A stretch of 5,579 nucleotides of DNA from Methanosarcinales archaeon (GTDB lineage Archaea > Halobacteriota > Methanosarcinia > Methanosarcinales > Methanocomedenaceae): the NCBI GenBank assembly GCA_013330355.1, contig DUIM01000128.1, positions 1 to 5,579 of the forward strand. Direction: 5' to 3'. The notes under the pieces were generated by a model. It worked only from the letters and a program-made list of their open reading frames with translations. It had not been told where the DNA came from and did not search any database. Positions 5,058-5,579 of the stretch are shown here, one piece after another (positions within the stretch are counted from its first letter, which is position 1; every line of letters starts with the position of its first letter). Made by a program: the position numbers and the translations under genes.

Positions 5058-5579
5058 CTATTTACCTATCCCCATCGTTTTATTGGTCTTTGCTATGGAC
5101 TTTGCACCGTCAGGTTCCAGTTCGCACATGGCCCGGATCGCATCTACATTCTCAGGTACCACATCCGACTCCTGGTGGATAGCCTGGAAGAAGTACAGTT
5201 CGCCGTGGTACTTGCTGATACTGTCCTTCCATATCACATTCTCGAACATATCGCTGCGGCTGCGTCCCAGGTCCCTGGCAAGTTCCATGACCTCTGCCGT
5301 GCTCGTGATGTTATCTTCACCTGATACGAACCTGATACGGGGCCTGCCGGCATACAGGTCAATGATATCCTGCGGCTCGAAATCTTTTTCCAGCTCAACA
5401 TTCAGTGCATGGAAATGCATGATAGTAGTGGACAGTTTCACAGCCACCGTAGCAATTTCGAGATGCGGCAGGATGGAATTCACATCCGGCCCGTGATGGC
5501 TGGGTAAGCTGATAGGATTGGGTACAATAGCATTTATCGGGCCGCTCTTGATATTTCCAGGGTCTGCCGCCCTTCGCAT
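5058..5579 (-). CDS. gap: Archaeal (class II) glyceraldehyde-3-phosphate dehydrogenase, 3' half, cut by the right edge
   Basis: The enzyme interconverts glyceraldehyde 3-phosphate and 1,3-bisphosphoglycerate with NAD(P) (EC 1.2.1.59) in archaeal glycolysis/gluconeogenesis. The visible 173 codons are about the C-terminal half of a ~340-residue protein. Signatures are RRAADPGNIKSGPINAIVPN (2-21), PSHHGPDV (26-33), TTIMHFHALNVELE (51-64), ELARDLGRSRSDMFE (99-113) and HQESDVVPENVDAIRAM (135-151), ending KTNKTMGIGK before a TAG stop. The catalytic cysteine would lie in the missing half. The codon at the window edge is ATG, but it is an internal residue just before RRAADP, not the start. With the RuBisCO remnant downstream it may once have formed a carbon-metabolism cluster, now interrupted by the MNT/HEPN genes. 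Confidence 0.95.
   Translation of the reverse strand: MRRAADPGNIKSGPINAIVPNPISLPSHHGPDVNSILPHLEIATVAVKLSTTIMHFHALNVELEKDFEPQDIIDLYAGRPRIRFVSGEDNITSTAEVMELARDLGRSRSDMFENVIWKDSISKYHGELYFFQAIHQESDVVPENVDAIRAMCELEPDGAKSIAKTNKTMGIGK

Noticed and set aside
5577..5579. ATG at the right edge as the start of gap
   Set aside because: It falls at an internal residue just before RRAADP, about halfway along the family; the catalytic cysteine region must lie outside the window.

Overview
This window looks archaeal, most likely a euryarchaeon of the methanogen/ANME type (Methanosarcinales-like). The evidence is an archaeal-type (class II) glyceraldehyde-3-phosphate dehydrogenase, the decayed end of an archaeal form III-like RuBisCO, a long two-domain Sua5, a minimal MNT/HEPN pair, TTTAAATA-type TATA boxes and GGTGG-type ribosome binding sites. 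The genus cannot be fixed from the sequence alone. Every gene I can support lies on the minus strand, so transcription runs from the right edge to the left edge.

Right part (about 2887-5579). It opens with the 3' half of gap (5058-5579, running off the right edge). A nucleotidyltransferase (MNT) gene and a HEPN gene follow, overlapping by 29 bp. Next is a 3' remnant of an rbcL-type RuBisCO gene (about 3992-4303), then sua5/tsaC (2887-3960) and a small two-helix membrane protein gene (2635-2880). gap, the rbcL remnant and sua5 are GC-richer than the MNT/HEPN pair between them. The last ~20 codons of the HEPN gene run, out of frame, into RuBisCO-derived DNA. The simplest reading is that the MNT/HEPN module arrived with a deletion that removed the 5' three quarters of rbcL. 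The remnant has a frameshift near its left homology limit, three Arg substitutions where tryptophan or glycine is expected, and a second frameshift in a 23-bp ATGC tetranucleotide tract. The length of that tract fits a two-unit expansion.

Middle (2290-2634). This is a 345-bp AT-rich gap with no convincing gene. It holds several TATA-like boxes, a near-perfect 16-bp palindrome suitably placed for an operator of the downstream pair, and a 61-codon open frame of unknown meaning directly after the small membrane gene.

Left part (1-2289). This is an AT-rich two-gene unit. The first gene encodes a fold-type III PLP decarboxylase resembling diaminopimelate decarboxylase, but the usual Cys-Glu active-site pair reads Cys-Met. 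After 25 bp comes a GTG-started membrane protein with four predicted helices and a C-terminal pentapeptide-repeat domain, running off the left edge. The low GC compared with gap, sua5 and rbcL suggests an accessory or acquired segment, with the boundary near 2600-2700.

Possible teamwork: gap and the former rbcL would fit the archaeal nucleotide-salvage route (RuBisCO giving 3-phosphoglycerate to lower glycolysis), but this RuBisCO copy cannot be functional here. The MNT/HEPN pair is a probable toxin-antitoxin module.
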